From Campylobacter volucris (GTDB taxonomy: Bacteria > Campylobacterota > Campylobacteria > Campylobacterales > Campylobacteraceae): 64,000 bases of DNA. Within the stretch, counting starts at the first letter, position 1. Each line of letters begins with the position of its first letter. The DNA lies in contig NZ_CP043428.1 in assembly GCF_008245045.1 (NCBI RefSeq), forward strand, positions 682,001 through 746,000, written 5' to 3'. The position numbers and the translations under genes were made by a program. Below, one piece after another: positions 16,598 through 24,444 of this stretch. A model generated the notes under the pieces. The model searched no databases and was not told the DNA's origin. It saw nothing but the letters and a program-made list of their open reading frames with translations.

Positions 16598-16973
16598 ATG
16601 AAAATAAATAGTAATACTTATAATATCAATCCTTCATATATTAAATAACTCTCAAAAAGATGAAAATAAAAATTCAACGCAAGATAAAAATTTCATAAAT
16701 TTTAAACTTCCAAAAGGCATACAAGAACTACAAAAAAGCGTAAAAAATGATAAAAAAGATAAAAATGGTCAAGATGAATTAAGCAAATTATATGATGAGC
16801 TTGCCAAAATTCAAGCTAAAATCACAGAATTAAGTGCTAAATTACAAGAAAGTCAAGAACCACAAAAAGCTCAAGTGATTAATGCTCAAATTCAAAGTTT
16901 AAATTCGCAAATGCAAAGTATTTATGCAAGAATCATGCAAATGCTTTCTCAAGCCATGCAAGCAGCAAAATAA
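16598..16973 (+). pseudogene. fspA: Frameshifted fspA-like flagellar-secreted protein gene
   Basis: After an AAGGA site the ATG at 16598 gives only 16 residues (MKINSNTYNINPSYIK) before a stop at 16646. Skipping one base near 16630-16645 opens a frame to 16971 encoding ~108 further residues, including 'FKLPKGIQELQKSV' and Gln/Ser-rich helices such as 'QIQSLNSQMQSIYARIMQML'. Restored, the product (~124 residues, no signal peptide, helical, polar) fits FspA, a sigma-28-dependent protein exported through the flagellum and located beside murA in C. jejuni (Cj0859c). No long homopolymer marks the break, so simple slipped-strand phase variation is not obvious. A sequencing error cannot be excluded. 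Confidence 0.6.
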
Positions 16974-16991
16974 TTTTTTACTATAAAAAGT

Positions 16992-16997
16992 TATAAT
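16992..16997 (+). promoter_or_regulatory. -10 box of murA
   Basis: A consensus TATAAT 37 nt upstream of the murA start, downstream of the fspA-like stop. No good -35 is visible. Confidence 0.5.
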
Positions 16998-17034
16998 ATA
17001 CTTACATTTTGTAAAATTGTAAGGATATTTAGGT

Positions 17035-18291
17035 ATGACTTATTTAGAGATTGATGGGGTAGAAAAATTAAGTGGTGAAGTCATTATAAGTGGTGCTAAA
17101 AATGCTGCATTGCCTTTGATAGCTTCGAGTATTTTAGCTAAAAATGAAGTTCAAATTTCAAATTTACCAAATGTAGCAGATATTTGCACCCTACTTTCTT
17201 TACTTGAAAATTTAGGCGCAAATTATACTTTTAATAATAATCAAGCATTAATCAATACTACAAATTTAAATAAAACCATAGCAAAATATGACATAGTCCG
17301 GAAAATGCGCGCTTCTATACTTACTTTAGGTCCTTTGCTAGCTAGGTTTGGAAATTGTGAAGTATCCTTACCTGGAGGATGTGCTATAGGACAAAGACCT
17401 ATTGATTTACACCTTTTGGCCTTGGAAAAAATGGGAGCTAATATAGAAATCAAACAAGGCTATGTAGTGGCTAATGGACAGCTTAAAGGTGCTGATGTGG
17501 TTTTTGATAAAATCACCGTTACAGGTAGTGAAAATATCATTATGGCAGCAGCCCTAGCTCATGGTAAAACAAGACTTTTAAATGTCGCAAAAGAGCCTGA
17601 GGTAGTTCAGCTTTGTGAAGTTTTAGCTAAGGCTGGGCTTGATATACAAGGCATAGGAAATTCAGAACTTGAAATTTATGGAACTAGCGGAGAGCTTTTA
17701 GAATTTAAACCTTTTGAGATCATTCCTGATCGTATTGAAGCTGGGACTTATTTGTGTGCAGGGGCTATTACAAATTCAAAGATTACATTAAAAAAAGTCG
17801 ATACTACTCATCTTAGTGCGGTTTTGGCAAAATTAGAACAAATGGGATTTAGCTTTGATATTGCTAAAGATAGCATTAGTATAAATCCAGCTAAGCAAAT
17901 TAAGCCTGTTGAAATTTTAACTAGTGAGTATCCAGGTTTTCCAACTGATATGCAAGCACAATTTATGGCACTAGCGCTTAAAGCAGATGGAACAAGCATT
18001 ATAGATGAGAGATTGTTTGAAAATCGTTTTATGCATGTAAGCGAGCTTTTGAGAATGGGTGCTGATATAAGATTAAATGGGCATATTGCTACTATAAATG
18101 GCACGAAAGAGCTTTTTGGAGCTGATGTTATGGCTACTGATTTGCGTGCGTCTTCGGCTTTGATTTTAGCAGCTTTAGCGGCTAAAGGCACAAGTAAAAT
18201 TCATAGAATTTATCATCTTGATAGGGGTTATGAAAAATTGGAAGAAAAATTTAAAAAATTAGGAGCTAGTATAAGAAGGCTTGAAGAATGA
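17035..18291 (+). CDS. murA: UDP-N-acetylglucosamine 1-carboxyvinyltransferase MurA
   Basis: A 418-residue EPSP-synthase-fold enzyme that transfers enolpyruvate to UDP-GlcNAc, the first committed step of peptidoglycan synthesis. The active-site loop '[16 protein letters not shown]' retains the catalytic Cys that fosfomycin alkylates. The N-terminal '[17 protein letters not shown]' and C-terminal '[17 protein letters not shown]' are typical. The gene overlaps moeA by 4 nt (ATGA). Confidence 0.96.
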   Translation: MTYLEIDGVEKLSGEVIISGAKNAALPLIASSILAKNEVQISNLPNVADICTLLSLLENLGANYTFNNNQALINTTNLNKTIAKYDIVRKMRASILTLGPLLARFGNCEVSLPGGCAIGQRPIDLHLLALEKMGANIEIKQGYVVANGQLKGADVVFDKITVTGSENIIMAAALAHGKTRLLNVAKEPEVVQLCEVLAKAGLDIQGIGNSELEIYGTSGELLEFKPFEIIPDRIEAGTYLCAGAITNSKITLKKVDTTHLSAVLAKLEQMGFSFDIAKDSISINPAKQIKPVEILTSEYPGFPTDMQAQFMALALKADGTSIIDERLFENRFMHVSELLRMGADIRLNGHIATINGTKELFGADVMATDLRASSALILAALAAKGTSKIHRIYHLDRGYEKLEEKFKKLGASIRRLEE

Positions 18292-19454
18292 AAGATATTT
18301 TTGCCACTTTGGAATTTTTAAAAGAATACATTCAACCAAAAGCTAAATTTGAAAAAGTAAATTTAACTAAGGCTTTAGGAAGAATTTTATATGAAGATAT
18401 TTTTGTTTTAAAAAATTTACCTTCTTTTGATAATTCAGCTTTAGATGGTTATGCATTAAATTATGCTGATAAAAATTCTTTGCTTACTATAAAAGGAAAC
18501 ATCCTAGCAGGTGATAAACATTCTTATGTATTAAATAAAAATGAATGTTATAAAATTATGACAGGAGCAAAAATTCCACAAAATGCAAATACCATTTTAA
18601 TGTTTGAAGAAGCTTTGTTTGAAAATGAAAAATTAAATGCTATAAATGCCAAAGAAAACAATGCCATTCGTTTAAAAGGCGAAGAAGCTAAAGTCGGTGA
18701 GCTTTTGTTTAAAAAGGGGCAAAAAATCACTCCAGCTATGATAGCTATGTTTGCTGCACAAGGAATTTATGAAATAAATGTTGTAAAAAAAGCTCGTATT
18801 GGAATTTTTTCAGGTGGAGATGAGCTAGTAGAACCTTGGGATAATGCAGATGAAAATAGCATATACAATGCTAATGCTTTTGGAATTTATGCTATTTTGC
18901 AAGATTATGCAGATGTGGAGTATTTAGGGCTTGTAAAAGATGATTTAAGTGCGTATAAAAAGCTTTTAGATAATAAAGAATTTGATATGCTCATTAGTAG
19001 TGGCGGAGCTAGTATGGGTGAGGCTGATTTTATAAAACAAGCTTTGTTTGAGTGTGGGTTTGAGCCTATTTTTGAAAAAGTTAATGCCAAACTTTGCAAA
19101 CATGTAAAACTTTTTAATAAAAATGGCGTGCTTTTTTTAGCTTTACCAGGAAATCCTTTAGCTTCTTTAATCTCAACACATATTTTTGCTAGAAATATTT
19201 TAAATTTATTCTATGGACTAAATTTATTACCATTTTTAAAAGTAAAATTGGCAAAAGATTTGAAATTTAAAGGCAAAAGAAATGATTTTGCATTTGGAAA
19301 ATTATCACAAGGAAATTTTACACCAAATCAAAACAAATTTGGCTCAGGTATGATAAAACCATTATGTGAAAATTCATATATATTTATAAGCAAAGAAGAT
19401 GAATTAGAATATAAAAAAGATCAAGAAGTTAAAATTTTACAAATTGGGGATTAA
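18288..19454 (+). CDS. moeA: Molybdopterin molybdenumtransferase MoeA
   Basis: A 388-residue protein with the MoeA signatures '[13 protein letters not shown]', '[15 protein letters not shown]', '[14 protein letters not shown]', '[15 protein letters not shown]' and '[14 protein letters not shown]'. It inserts molybdate into adenylylated molybdopterin. It follows murA with a 4-nt overlap, as in C. jejuni (Cj0858c-Cj0857c). The stop overlaps the far end of a degenerate minus-strand gene. Confidence 0.93.
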   Translation: MKDIFATLEFLKEYIQPKAKFEKVNLTKALGRILYEDIFVLKNLPSFDNSALDGYALNYADKNSLLTIKGNILAGDKHSYVLNKNECYKIMTGAKIPQNANTILMFEEALFENEKLNAINAKENNAIRLKGEEAKVGELLFKKGQKITPAMIAMFAAQGIYEINVVKKARIGIFSGGDELVEPWDNADENSIYNANAFGIYAILQDYADVEYLGLVKDDLSAYKKLLDNKEFDMLISSGGASMGEADFIKQALFECGFEPIFEKVNAKLCKHVKLFNKNGVLFLALPGNPLASLISTHIFARNILNLFYGLNLLPFLKVKLAKDLKFKGKRNDFAFGKLSQGNFTPNQNKFGSGMIKPLCENSYIFISKEDELEYKKDQEVKILQIGD

Positions 19455-19894
19455 TTCTTCTTTGTATTTTTCATTTTATCTTCTGCAAGTTTTATTTTGC
19501 TTTAAAAGATAATCAAAAGGTAAATCATACAAAGAAGATTTTTTATTTTGTCCTTTGTTGCTATTGGAAAATAATTCTTTAAAATTGTTAGAAAAATTTA
19601 CATTCTTGCATTATCTAAAGTTTTAAAAAGATTATTTATAACATTTTCTTGATTTTTTTCATATTTACTTTGACGGAATTTTTCCCAAGCATATACGCTA
19701 AAATCTTTAGAAACATCTTTGATGTTTAAATCAGTATTGTTGAAATTTTCATTTTTTTCTTTTTTGTATTCTTTTTCTTCTTTGTTTTTTAAAGCGTTTA
19801 AAGTAGCTTGAAATTCATCTGAAGAGGTATTTTTTTCTTTAATTTTTCTCATATTGTTTAAAGCTAAAGTGTTTTGTTTGTCATTTACTAACAT
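19451..19894 (-). pseudogene. Frameshifted sigma-54-dependent gene, possible flagellar-export protein
   Basis: From a strong ribosome site (AGGAG) and ATG at 19894 a 98-residue, Lys/Glu/Asn-rich, signal-less product is read to a stop at 19598. Coding-like sequence continues past the stop in another frame ('FKELFSNSNKGQNKKSSLYD', then 'LPFDYLLK') and returns to the first frame for a short tail ending at 19451. Two indels therefore seem to have broken a ~147-codon gene. I do not recognise the family. A consensus sigma-54 promoter upstream ties it to the flagellar regulon. The 98-residue product may still be made. Confidence 0.6.
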
Positions 19895-19927
19895 GAAATC
19901 TCCTTTTTTTGATTTAAAATTTTATAA

Positions 19928-19941
19928 GCAAAAAATATTCC
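19928..19941 (-). promoter_or_regulatory. Sigma-54 promoter
   Basis: Minus strand GGAATATTTTTTGC, exactly GG-N10-GC with an extended GGAA...TTTTGCTTAT context, the Campylobacter RpoN consensus. It is 34 nt upstream of the start at 19894. Confidence 0.75.
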
Positions 19942-19956
19942 TTAATTTTTATACAC

Positions 19957-19985
19957 TTGACTTTAATACAAACTTTTGTTAAAAT
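19957..19985 (+). promoter_or_regulatory. Promoter of tRNA-Gly
   Basis: TTGACT (19957-19962), a 17-nt spacer and TAAAAT (19980-19985) form a near-consensus sigma-70 promoter 20 nt upstream of the mature tRNA. Confidence 0.75.
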
Positions 19986-20005
19986 CACGCCCTACTTTAA
20001 AATAA

Positions 20006-20080
20006 GCGGGAATAGCTCAGGGGTAGAGCACAACCTTGCCAAGGTTGGGGTCGCGAGTTCGAATCTCGTTTCCCGCTCCA
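20006..20080 (+). tRNA. tRNA-Gly (anticodon GCC)
   Basis: A 75-nt cloverleaf. Acceptor stem GCGGGAA pairs with TTCCCGC. The D-loop is AGCTCAGGGGTAGAGC, the anticodon stem-loop CCTTGCCAAGG has GCC at its centre, and the T arm contains GTTCGAATC. CCA is encoded at 20078-20080. It reads GGC/GGU glycine codons. It stands alone between broken accessory genes, and tRNA genes are common integration landmarks. Confidence 0.97.
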
Positions 20081-20113
20081 TTTCTTTTATACAATTAATT
20101 TAAATTTTAATAT

Positions 20114-20359
20114 CTATAATTTTGGTATAGTGTTTTTATTAAATCTTTCTATATTATCATCACTAAATTTCATACCAAAAAGAATTTCTAATTCTTCGCT
20201 TGTGCTGAATTCATTTTTTAAAAGCTTTTTTATAAGTTCGTTTTTTGCATTATCATCTTTATAAGTTTCTTTGTTTTTACTTTCACCTTGTATAGCTTTG
20301 AAAGATTTTTCTTTGTCTTTTTCTAAAGTTTCTTGATGTTCAAAGTATTTTTCTTTATG
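20114..20359 (-). pseudogene. 5'-truncated gene remnant
   Basis: An 81-codon open frame ends with a stop at 20114 and begins directly after an in-frame stop at 20360-20362. There is no usable start codon near its 5' end. The reading is coding-like: charged, Lys/Glu-rich and helical, with 'KNELIKKLLKNEFSTSEELE' and 'ILFGMKFSDDNIERFNK'. It looks like the C-terminal end of a soluble protein whose 5' part was deleted. I do not recognise the family. Confidence 0.55.
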
Positions 20360-20404
20360 TTAAATTTATTTTTATATTAAAAATAGAATTGATTTTATAA
20401 ATAA

Positions 20405-20680
20405 TTTGTTATTCATACACCAATGCTCGTAAAAATTGAAAACGATCCACGCTTTCCCCATTTTGTAGTAATTATTAATTATAAAGGGGGTTATTTACAA
20501 GTATTTGATCCAAGTTATGGAGAATATATAAGCTCTAAAAGTCAGTTTTTTAGTGTGTGGGATAGATATAATAAAGGTGGATATGCTTTAATTGTAGCAC
20601 CAAAAAAAGAATTAAAGAAATTTAAATTAAATATACCAAAACATTTATTTTTTGAAATAAATCATTTTGGTATAAATTAA
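20405..20680 (+). pseudogene. C39-type cysteine peptidase, C-terminal fragment
   Basis: The in-frame region from 20405 (first ATG 20423) encodes ~85-91 residues. It matches the second half of a peptidase C39 domain: 'PRFPHFVVIINYKGGYLQVF' has the catalytic His and is followed by 'DPSYGEYISS' with the Asp, then a 'FFSVWDRYNKGGYALIV' strand. The N-terminal half with the nucleophilic Cys is absent, and an in-frame stop lies just upstream. No good ribosome site precedes the ATG, so this is most likely a decayed gene. Confidence 0.65.
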
Positions 20681-20684
20681 AAGA

Positions 20685-21956
20685 TTACGCCCTAGTTTGA
20701 TTTAAAATATTATTTAATTTATCCATTACAGAATTTACATAAGAATTTATACTTTCATTGCTAGGAGACCAGCCACTAGCTTTAGCTTGATTAAACTGAT
20801 TATCAAACCAAGCTCCGCCATAACCTATGCTTGAATTTTGCCAAGCAATATTATTTTCTTTGGCATAAATTTTAGAATCAAGCCAGCCATCTTGAGCGTG
20901 TGCTTTTAAAATTTGTGCAAAATCGACTTTACCTGTCATAATATCATTTAAAGAGGCTAAAGAACCATCAAAACTTTCTTTTGCCATAGCGTCTTTAAAT
21001 GCTTGAATTTGAGGATTGACTTTGGTGCTTCCACCTTCTAAAACCTCTCCACCACTAGACTTTAAAAAACTCATAAATAAAGCTTCTTTAGTATAACTCC
21101 CATCTTCATTTTTTGGATAAACAGACATATCAGGATTAAAAGTATCTTTTGCTATATCGCTATCTAAATTTTGAGTTTCCATACTTTCAGGTGAAAAATC
21201 TAATTTTTTCAATCCTGTATTGATAGAATTTTGCATTCCTATGTTATCTATAGCATTGTATTGCTCTTGTGTATCATAAAAATTTGTTATAGTTTGTTTG
21301 TCTAGATTTTCTAAAGAAGCAAAATTGTTATTTGTATTATAAACGCTATAACCTTTTGGTAAAGAATTTAAATCTTCTATGCTAAAACTAGTCTTATTAG
21401 AATTTTCAAAACTATGATTTATGATTTGATCAAATTTAGAATAATATTGTCTTATGGTATCAGCTATATCTATATTTGTGTAATAACTACCAGTTACACC
21501 CAATGAATTTTTACTTGATGTACTAAAATAATTTTCCTCATTATATCTATATATTTCATCTAAAGTAGATTTATGTATCTTAAAATCTTCAGGTAATCCT
21601 GCAGCTTTATTAAAATCACTTCCCATATACCCTTTAGCATCTACACTATAACCATAAGCCATAGAAACAGGGTTATTAGTTTGTTTATATTTTAAAGTAT
21701 AAATAGAATTTTTAAAATCACTTGATATATGATAATTAGGGGAGTCATTTTTTATATTATTTTTATTTGACATTGCTTCAACAGATGCTAAAGTGTTGGA
21801 ATTATTACTTTGAATTTCAACTAATTTACTAGCATTTTGCTTCATAAATGCATTGGCAAAACTTACTTTTGAATTTTCTTTATTTTCCTTATTAGCTTTT
21901 GTTTGTGAAAAAATAGAACCATAAGATGAACTATCATTTATACTAAATATACTCAT
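20685..21956 (-). CDS. Putative flagellar-dependent secreted protein (Cj0814-like)
   Basis: The 423-residue, Ser/Asn-rich soluble protein lacks a Sec signal. Its N-terminus 'MSIFSINDSSSYGSIFSQTK' has the low-complexity polar character of flagellar-export substrates. The conserved-looking core includes 'MAYGYSVDAKGYMGSDFNKA' and 'GLPEDFKIHKSTLDEIYRYN'. I believe this corresponds to the Cj0814 family, annotated as flagellar-dependent secreted, but I cannot confirm it here. The start at 21956 has AAGGA 8 nt upstream, and a perfect sigma-54 promoter lies before it. The molecular function is unknown. Confidence 0.7.
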   Translation of the reverse strand: MSIFSINDSSSYGSIFSQTKANKENKENSKVSFANAFMKQNASKLVEIQSNNSNTLASVEAMSNKNNIKNDSPNYHISSDFKNSIYTLKYKQTNNPVSMAYGYSVDAKGYMGSDFNKAAGLPEDFKIHKSTLDEIYRYNEENYFSTSSKNSLGVTGSYYTNIDIADTIRQYYSKFDQIINHSFENSNKTSFSIEDLNSLPKGYSVYNTNNNFASLENLDKQTITNFYDTQEQYNAIDNIGMQNSINTGLKKLDFSPESMETQNLDSDIAKDTFNPDMSVYPKNEDGSYTKEALFMSFLKSSGGEVLEGGSTKVNPQIQAFKDAMAKESFDGSLASLNDIMTGKVDFAQILKAHAQDGWLDSKIYAKENNIAWQNSSIGYGGAWFDNQFNQAKASGWSPSNESINSYVNSVMDKLNNILNQTRA

Positions 21957-22017
21957 TAGGCATTCCTTAAAGTTTAGATTTTTCTGCCTTCAATTCTTCA
22001 ATCTTATGTTTTTATAA

Positions 22018-22031
22018 GCAAATTTTATTCC
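22018..22031 (-). promoter_or_regulatory. Sigma-54 promoter of the secreted-protein gene
   Basis: Minus strand GGAATAAAATTTGC in context TTTGGAATAAAATTTGCTTAT, a perfect GG-N10-GC with the flanking consensus TTGGAA...TTGCTT. It is 62 nt upstream of the start at 21956. Confidence 0.82.
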
Positions 22032-22105
22032 AAATTTTAATAATGTTTATCATAAATTAATTTTTAAATTTTAGTATTTTCAACTAAAATCAAACTTTTT
22101 TTAAG

Positions 22106-22111
22106 TATGAT
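22106..22111 (+). promoter_or_regulatory. Possible -10 box of flgA
   Basis: TATGAT preceded by a T-rich run (CTTTTTTTAAG), 32 nt upstream of the flgA start, resembles Campylobacter sigma-70 promoters. Confidence 0.4.
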
Positions 22112-22142
22112 ATGTGCCAAATTTTTAGCTTAGAGGTTTGAG

Positions 22143-22811
22143 TTGTTTATAAAAAATATTGTTTTACTTTTATTTTTTTGCACTTTAAATTTTGCTTCAA
22201 ATTTTGATGAAGTTAAACTAGCTTTGATTAAAGAATTTAAAACAAATTATCCACAAATTGAAATCATCTCTTTAGAGCTTAATACTCAATCAAGTTTGCC
22301 AGAAGATTTTAATCAATATGTTTTTTTAAAACTAGGAAATCATAATTTTGAAAAAGCAGATGGTTTTATCAAAGCTGAATTTAAAACTCCTGAGCAATTT
22401 AAAAAAAACATATTTTTTAAATATTTTTTAAAAGCTAAATTAGAAGTTTTACAAAGCACTCGCCTTATTTCGCGTAATGAAAATTTAAGCCCTGCTAGTT
22501 TTAAGATAGTAAAAATTCCTTTTGACAAAGTCCCATCAGGTATTTTAAAAAAAGATGAAATAGCAAATTTAATCGCTAAAAGTAATATCAGAGAAAATAT
22601 GATTTTAAAATACAATATGTTTAAGACAAAAACTTTAATCCAAAGAAATGACTCAGTTTATGGGGTGATGAAAGATGGGGATTTAAGTATGATTATAGAA
22701 TTAAAAGCTATGCAAAGTGGGAATTTAAATCAAAGAATTCGTCTTAAAAATAAAGAAGGTAAAGTCGTCCATGGTAAAGTGATTAGTAAAAATTATGTGG
22801 AGATTAAATGA
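22143..22811 (+). CDS. flgA: Flagellar P-ring assembly chaperone FlgA
   Basis: The 222-residue exported protein has signal peptide MFIKNIVLLLFFCTLNFA and a C-terminal SAF domain ('LISRNENLSPASFKIVKI' through 'IRLKNKEGKVVHGKVISKN'). FlgA escorts FlgI to build the flagellar P ring in the periplasm. Translation starts at a TTG (22143) preceded by AGAGG; no ATG retains the signal. It overlaps ubiX by 4 nt and begins a long co-directional run. The C. jejuni order flgA-ubiX-coaD-tmk-hisS-speA-cysE is preserved. Confidence 0.9.
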   Translation: MFIKNIVLLLFFCTLNFASNFDEVKLALIKEFKTNYPQIEIISLELNTQSSLPEDFNQYVFLKLGNHNFEKADGFIKAEFKTPEQFKKNIFFKYFLKAKLEVLQSTRLISRNENLSPASFKIVKIPFDKVPSGILKKDEIANLIAKSNIRENMILKYNMFKTKTLIQRNDSVYGVMKDGDLSMIIELKAMQSGNLNQRIRLKNKEGKVVHGKVISKNYVEIK

Positions 22812-23389
22812 GAAAAATTCTCGTAAATATAAGTGGAGCTAGTGCTTGTGAGTTGGGATTTTTGCTTCTAAAATATCTTAAAAATAAGGGTGAAATTTTT
22901 GCTATCGTTTCTAAAAATGCTCAAATTAGTTTTAAAAAAGAAAACTTGAATTTTATTAGTGATGATTTTATAAAAGATATTAGCGATGAATTTGATTTAG
23001 AGCATGTGAAATTTTTAGATAATGAAAATATAAGTGAGTGTGTTGCTAGTGGGTCTTTTGGTATAGATACGACTTTTATTACTCCTTGTTCGGTTAATAC
23101 TTTGGCTAAGATTGCTTGCGGGATTAGCGATAATCTTATCACAAGAAGTGCAGCAGTGGCTTTAAAAGAAAGAAAAAAATTAATACTAGGTGTTAGAGAA
23201 ATGCCCTATTCTAGTATATCTTTAGAACAAATGATGAAACTATCTTATCAAGGTGTCATCATAGCTGCACCCATCATAGCAAGCTATGCTAAGAGTGAAA
23301 ATTTAGACGATATGAAAAAATTCATTATAGGTAAATGGCTTGATCTTGCCAATATAGAGCATAATTTATATAAAAGATGGGAAGGATAA
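22808..23389 (+). CDS. ubiX: Flavin prenyltransferase UbiX-like
   Basis: The 193-residue flavoprotein starts 'KILVNISGASACELGFLLLK'. It contains 'TPCSVNTLAKIACGISDNLI' and 'ERKKLILGVREMPYSSISLE', the UbiX/Pad1 hallmarks. It makes prenylated FMN for UbiD-type decarboxylases, and a UbiD homologue lies at 42052-43845. Campylobacter makes menaquinone by the futalosine route, so the pair most likely serves that pathway rather than ubiquinone. Confidence 0.9.
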   Translation: MRKILVNISGASACELGFLLLKYLKNKGEIFAIVSKNAQISFKKENLNFISDDFIKDISDEFDLEHVKFLDNENISECVASGSFGIDTTFITPCSVNTLAKIACGISDNLITRSAAVALKERKKLILGVREMPYSSISLEQMMKLSYQGVIIAAPIIASYAKSENLDDMKKFIIGKWLDLANIEHNLYKRWEG

Positions 23390-23392
23390 TTA

Positions 23393-23869
23393 ATGGCTTG
23401 TTTGTATCCTGGGACTTTTGATCCTATTACTAATGGGCATCTTGATGTGATTTTAAGAGCTAGTAAAATTTTTGATGAAGTTGTTGTGGCTATAGCAAGA
23501 AATGATAGTAAAAATCCTATGTTTGATTTAGATCATAGAAAGAAAATGGTTCAACTTGCAACAAGCCATATAAAAAATGTAAAAATAGCAACTTTTGATA
23601 ATTTGCTTGTAGATTTTGCAAAAGATTTAAATATTAATATCATCATAAGAGGTTTAAGAGCGGTGAGTGATTTTGAGTATGAGTTGCAAATTGGGTATGC
23701 AAATCATATGCTTTGGGAAGATTTTGAAACTATATATCTTATGCCAAATTTGAAAAATTCATTTATATCAAGTTCTATTGTAAGATCAATTTGTGCTCAT
23801 AATGGCGATGTAAGCAAACTAGTGCCACAAGAAATCATACCTTTATTAAAGGAGAAAAATTGTATATAG
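23393..23869 (+). CDS. coaD: Phosphopantetheine adenylyltransferase CoaD
   Basis: The 158-residue nucleotidyltransferase has 'YPGTFDPITNGHLDVILRA', containing the T/HxGH motif, and the C-terminal 'SSSIVRSICAHNGDVSKLVP'. It converts 4'-phosphopantetheine and ATP to dephospho-CoA. The end overlaps the tmk start by 10 nt. Confidence 0.95.
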   Translation: MACLYPGTFDPITNGHLDVILRASKIFDEVVVAIARNDSKNPMFDLDHRKKMVQLATSHIKNVKIATFDNLLVDFAKDLNINIIIRGLRAVSDFEYELQIGYANHMLWEDFETIYLMPNLKNSFISSSIVRSICAHNGDVSKLVPQEIIPLLKEKNCI

Positions 23870-24444
23870 CATTTGAAGGGGTTGATTGTGTAGGTAAAAG
23901 CACTCAAATAGAGCTTTTAAAAAAATGTTTTAAAGACGCAGTTTTTACTAAAGAACCTGGCGCAACAGAGCTTGGGAAAAAAATAAGAGCAATTTTACTT
24001 GAGAGTAAGATCGAATTTTCTAAAAAGGCTGAGTTGTTGCTTTTTTTAGCAGATAGAGCTAATCATGCAGATTTACTTTTAGCACAAAATAAAAACAAAT
24101 TAATCATCTCAGATAGAAGTTTCATTTCAGGTATGGCTTATGCAAAAAACGAATTTGATAAACAAATGCTTTTTGAGCTAAATTTTTTTGCCACAGGAGG
24201 TATTTTTCCTACTAAAGTGGTATTTTTACATGCAAGTAAAGAGCTTATAGAGCAAAGATTATCTTATAAAAATTTAGATAGTATAGAAAAAAGGGGCATA
24301 GAGTATTTTATACAAATTCAAGATGAGTTAGAAAAAACTTTAGAATTTTTAAAAACTAAGATTGATTTTAAAGTATTAAAGCTTGATGCTAGTTTGAGTA
24401 TAGAAAATTTACACGAGAAAATTAAGGAATTTATCAATGATTAA
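23860..24444 (+). CDS. tmk: Thymidylate kinase
   Basis: A 194-residue P-loop kinase with 'FEGVDCVGKSTQIELLK', the DR(S/Y) motif 'ISDRSFISGMAYA' and a short LID region. It phosphorylates dTMP to dTDP. The start is TTG (23860) preceded by AAAGGAG; the next ATG would remove the P-loop. It overlaps coaD upstream and hisS downstream. Confidence 0.94.
   Translation: MYIAFEGVDCVGKSTQIELLKKCFKDAVFTKEPGATELGKKIRAILLESKIEFSKKAELLLFLADRANHADLLLAQNKNKLIISDRSFISGMAYAKNEFDKQMLFELNFFATGGIFPTKVVFLHASKELIEQRLSYKNLDSIEKRGIEYFIQIQDELEKTLEFLKTKIDFKVLKLDASLSIENLHEKIKEFIND

Noticed and set aside
17808-18191. Minus-strand ORF antisense to murA
   Set aside because: A codon-composition shadow of the conserved murA frame with no start signal.
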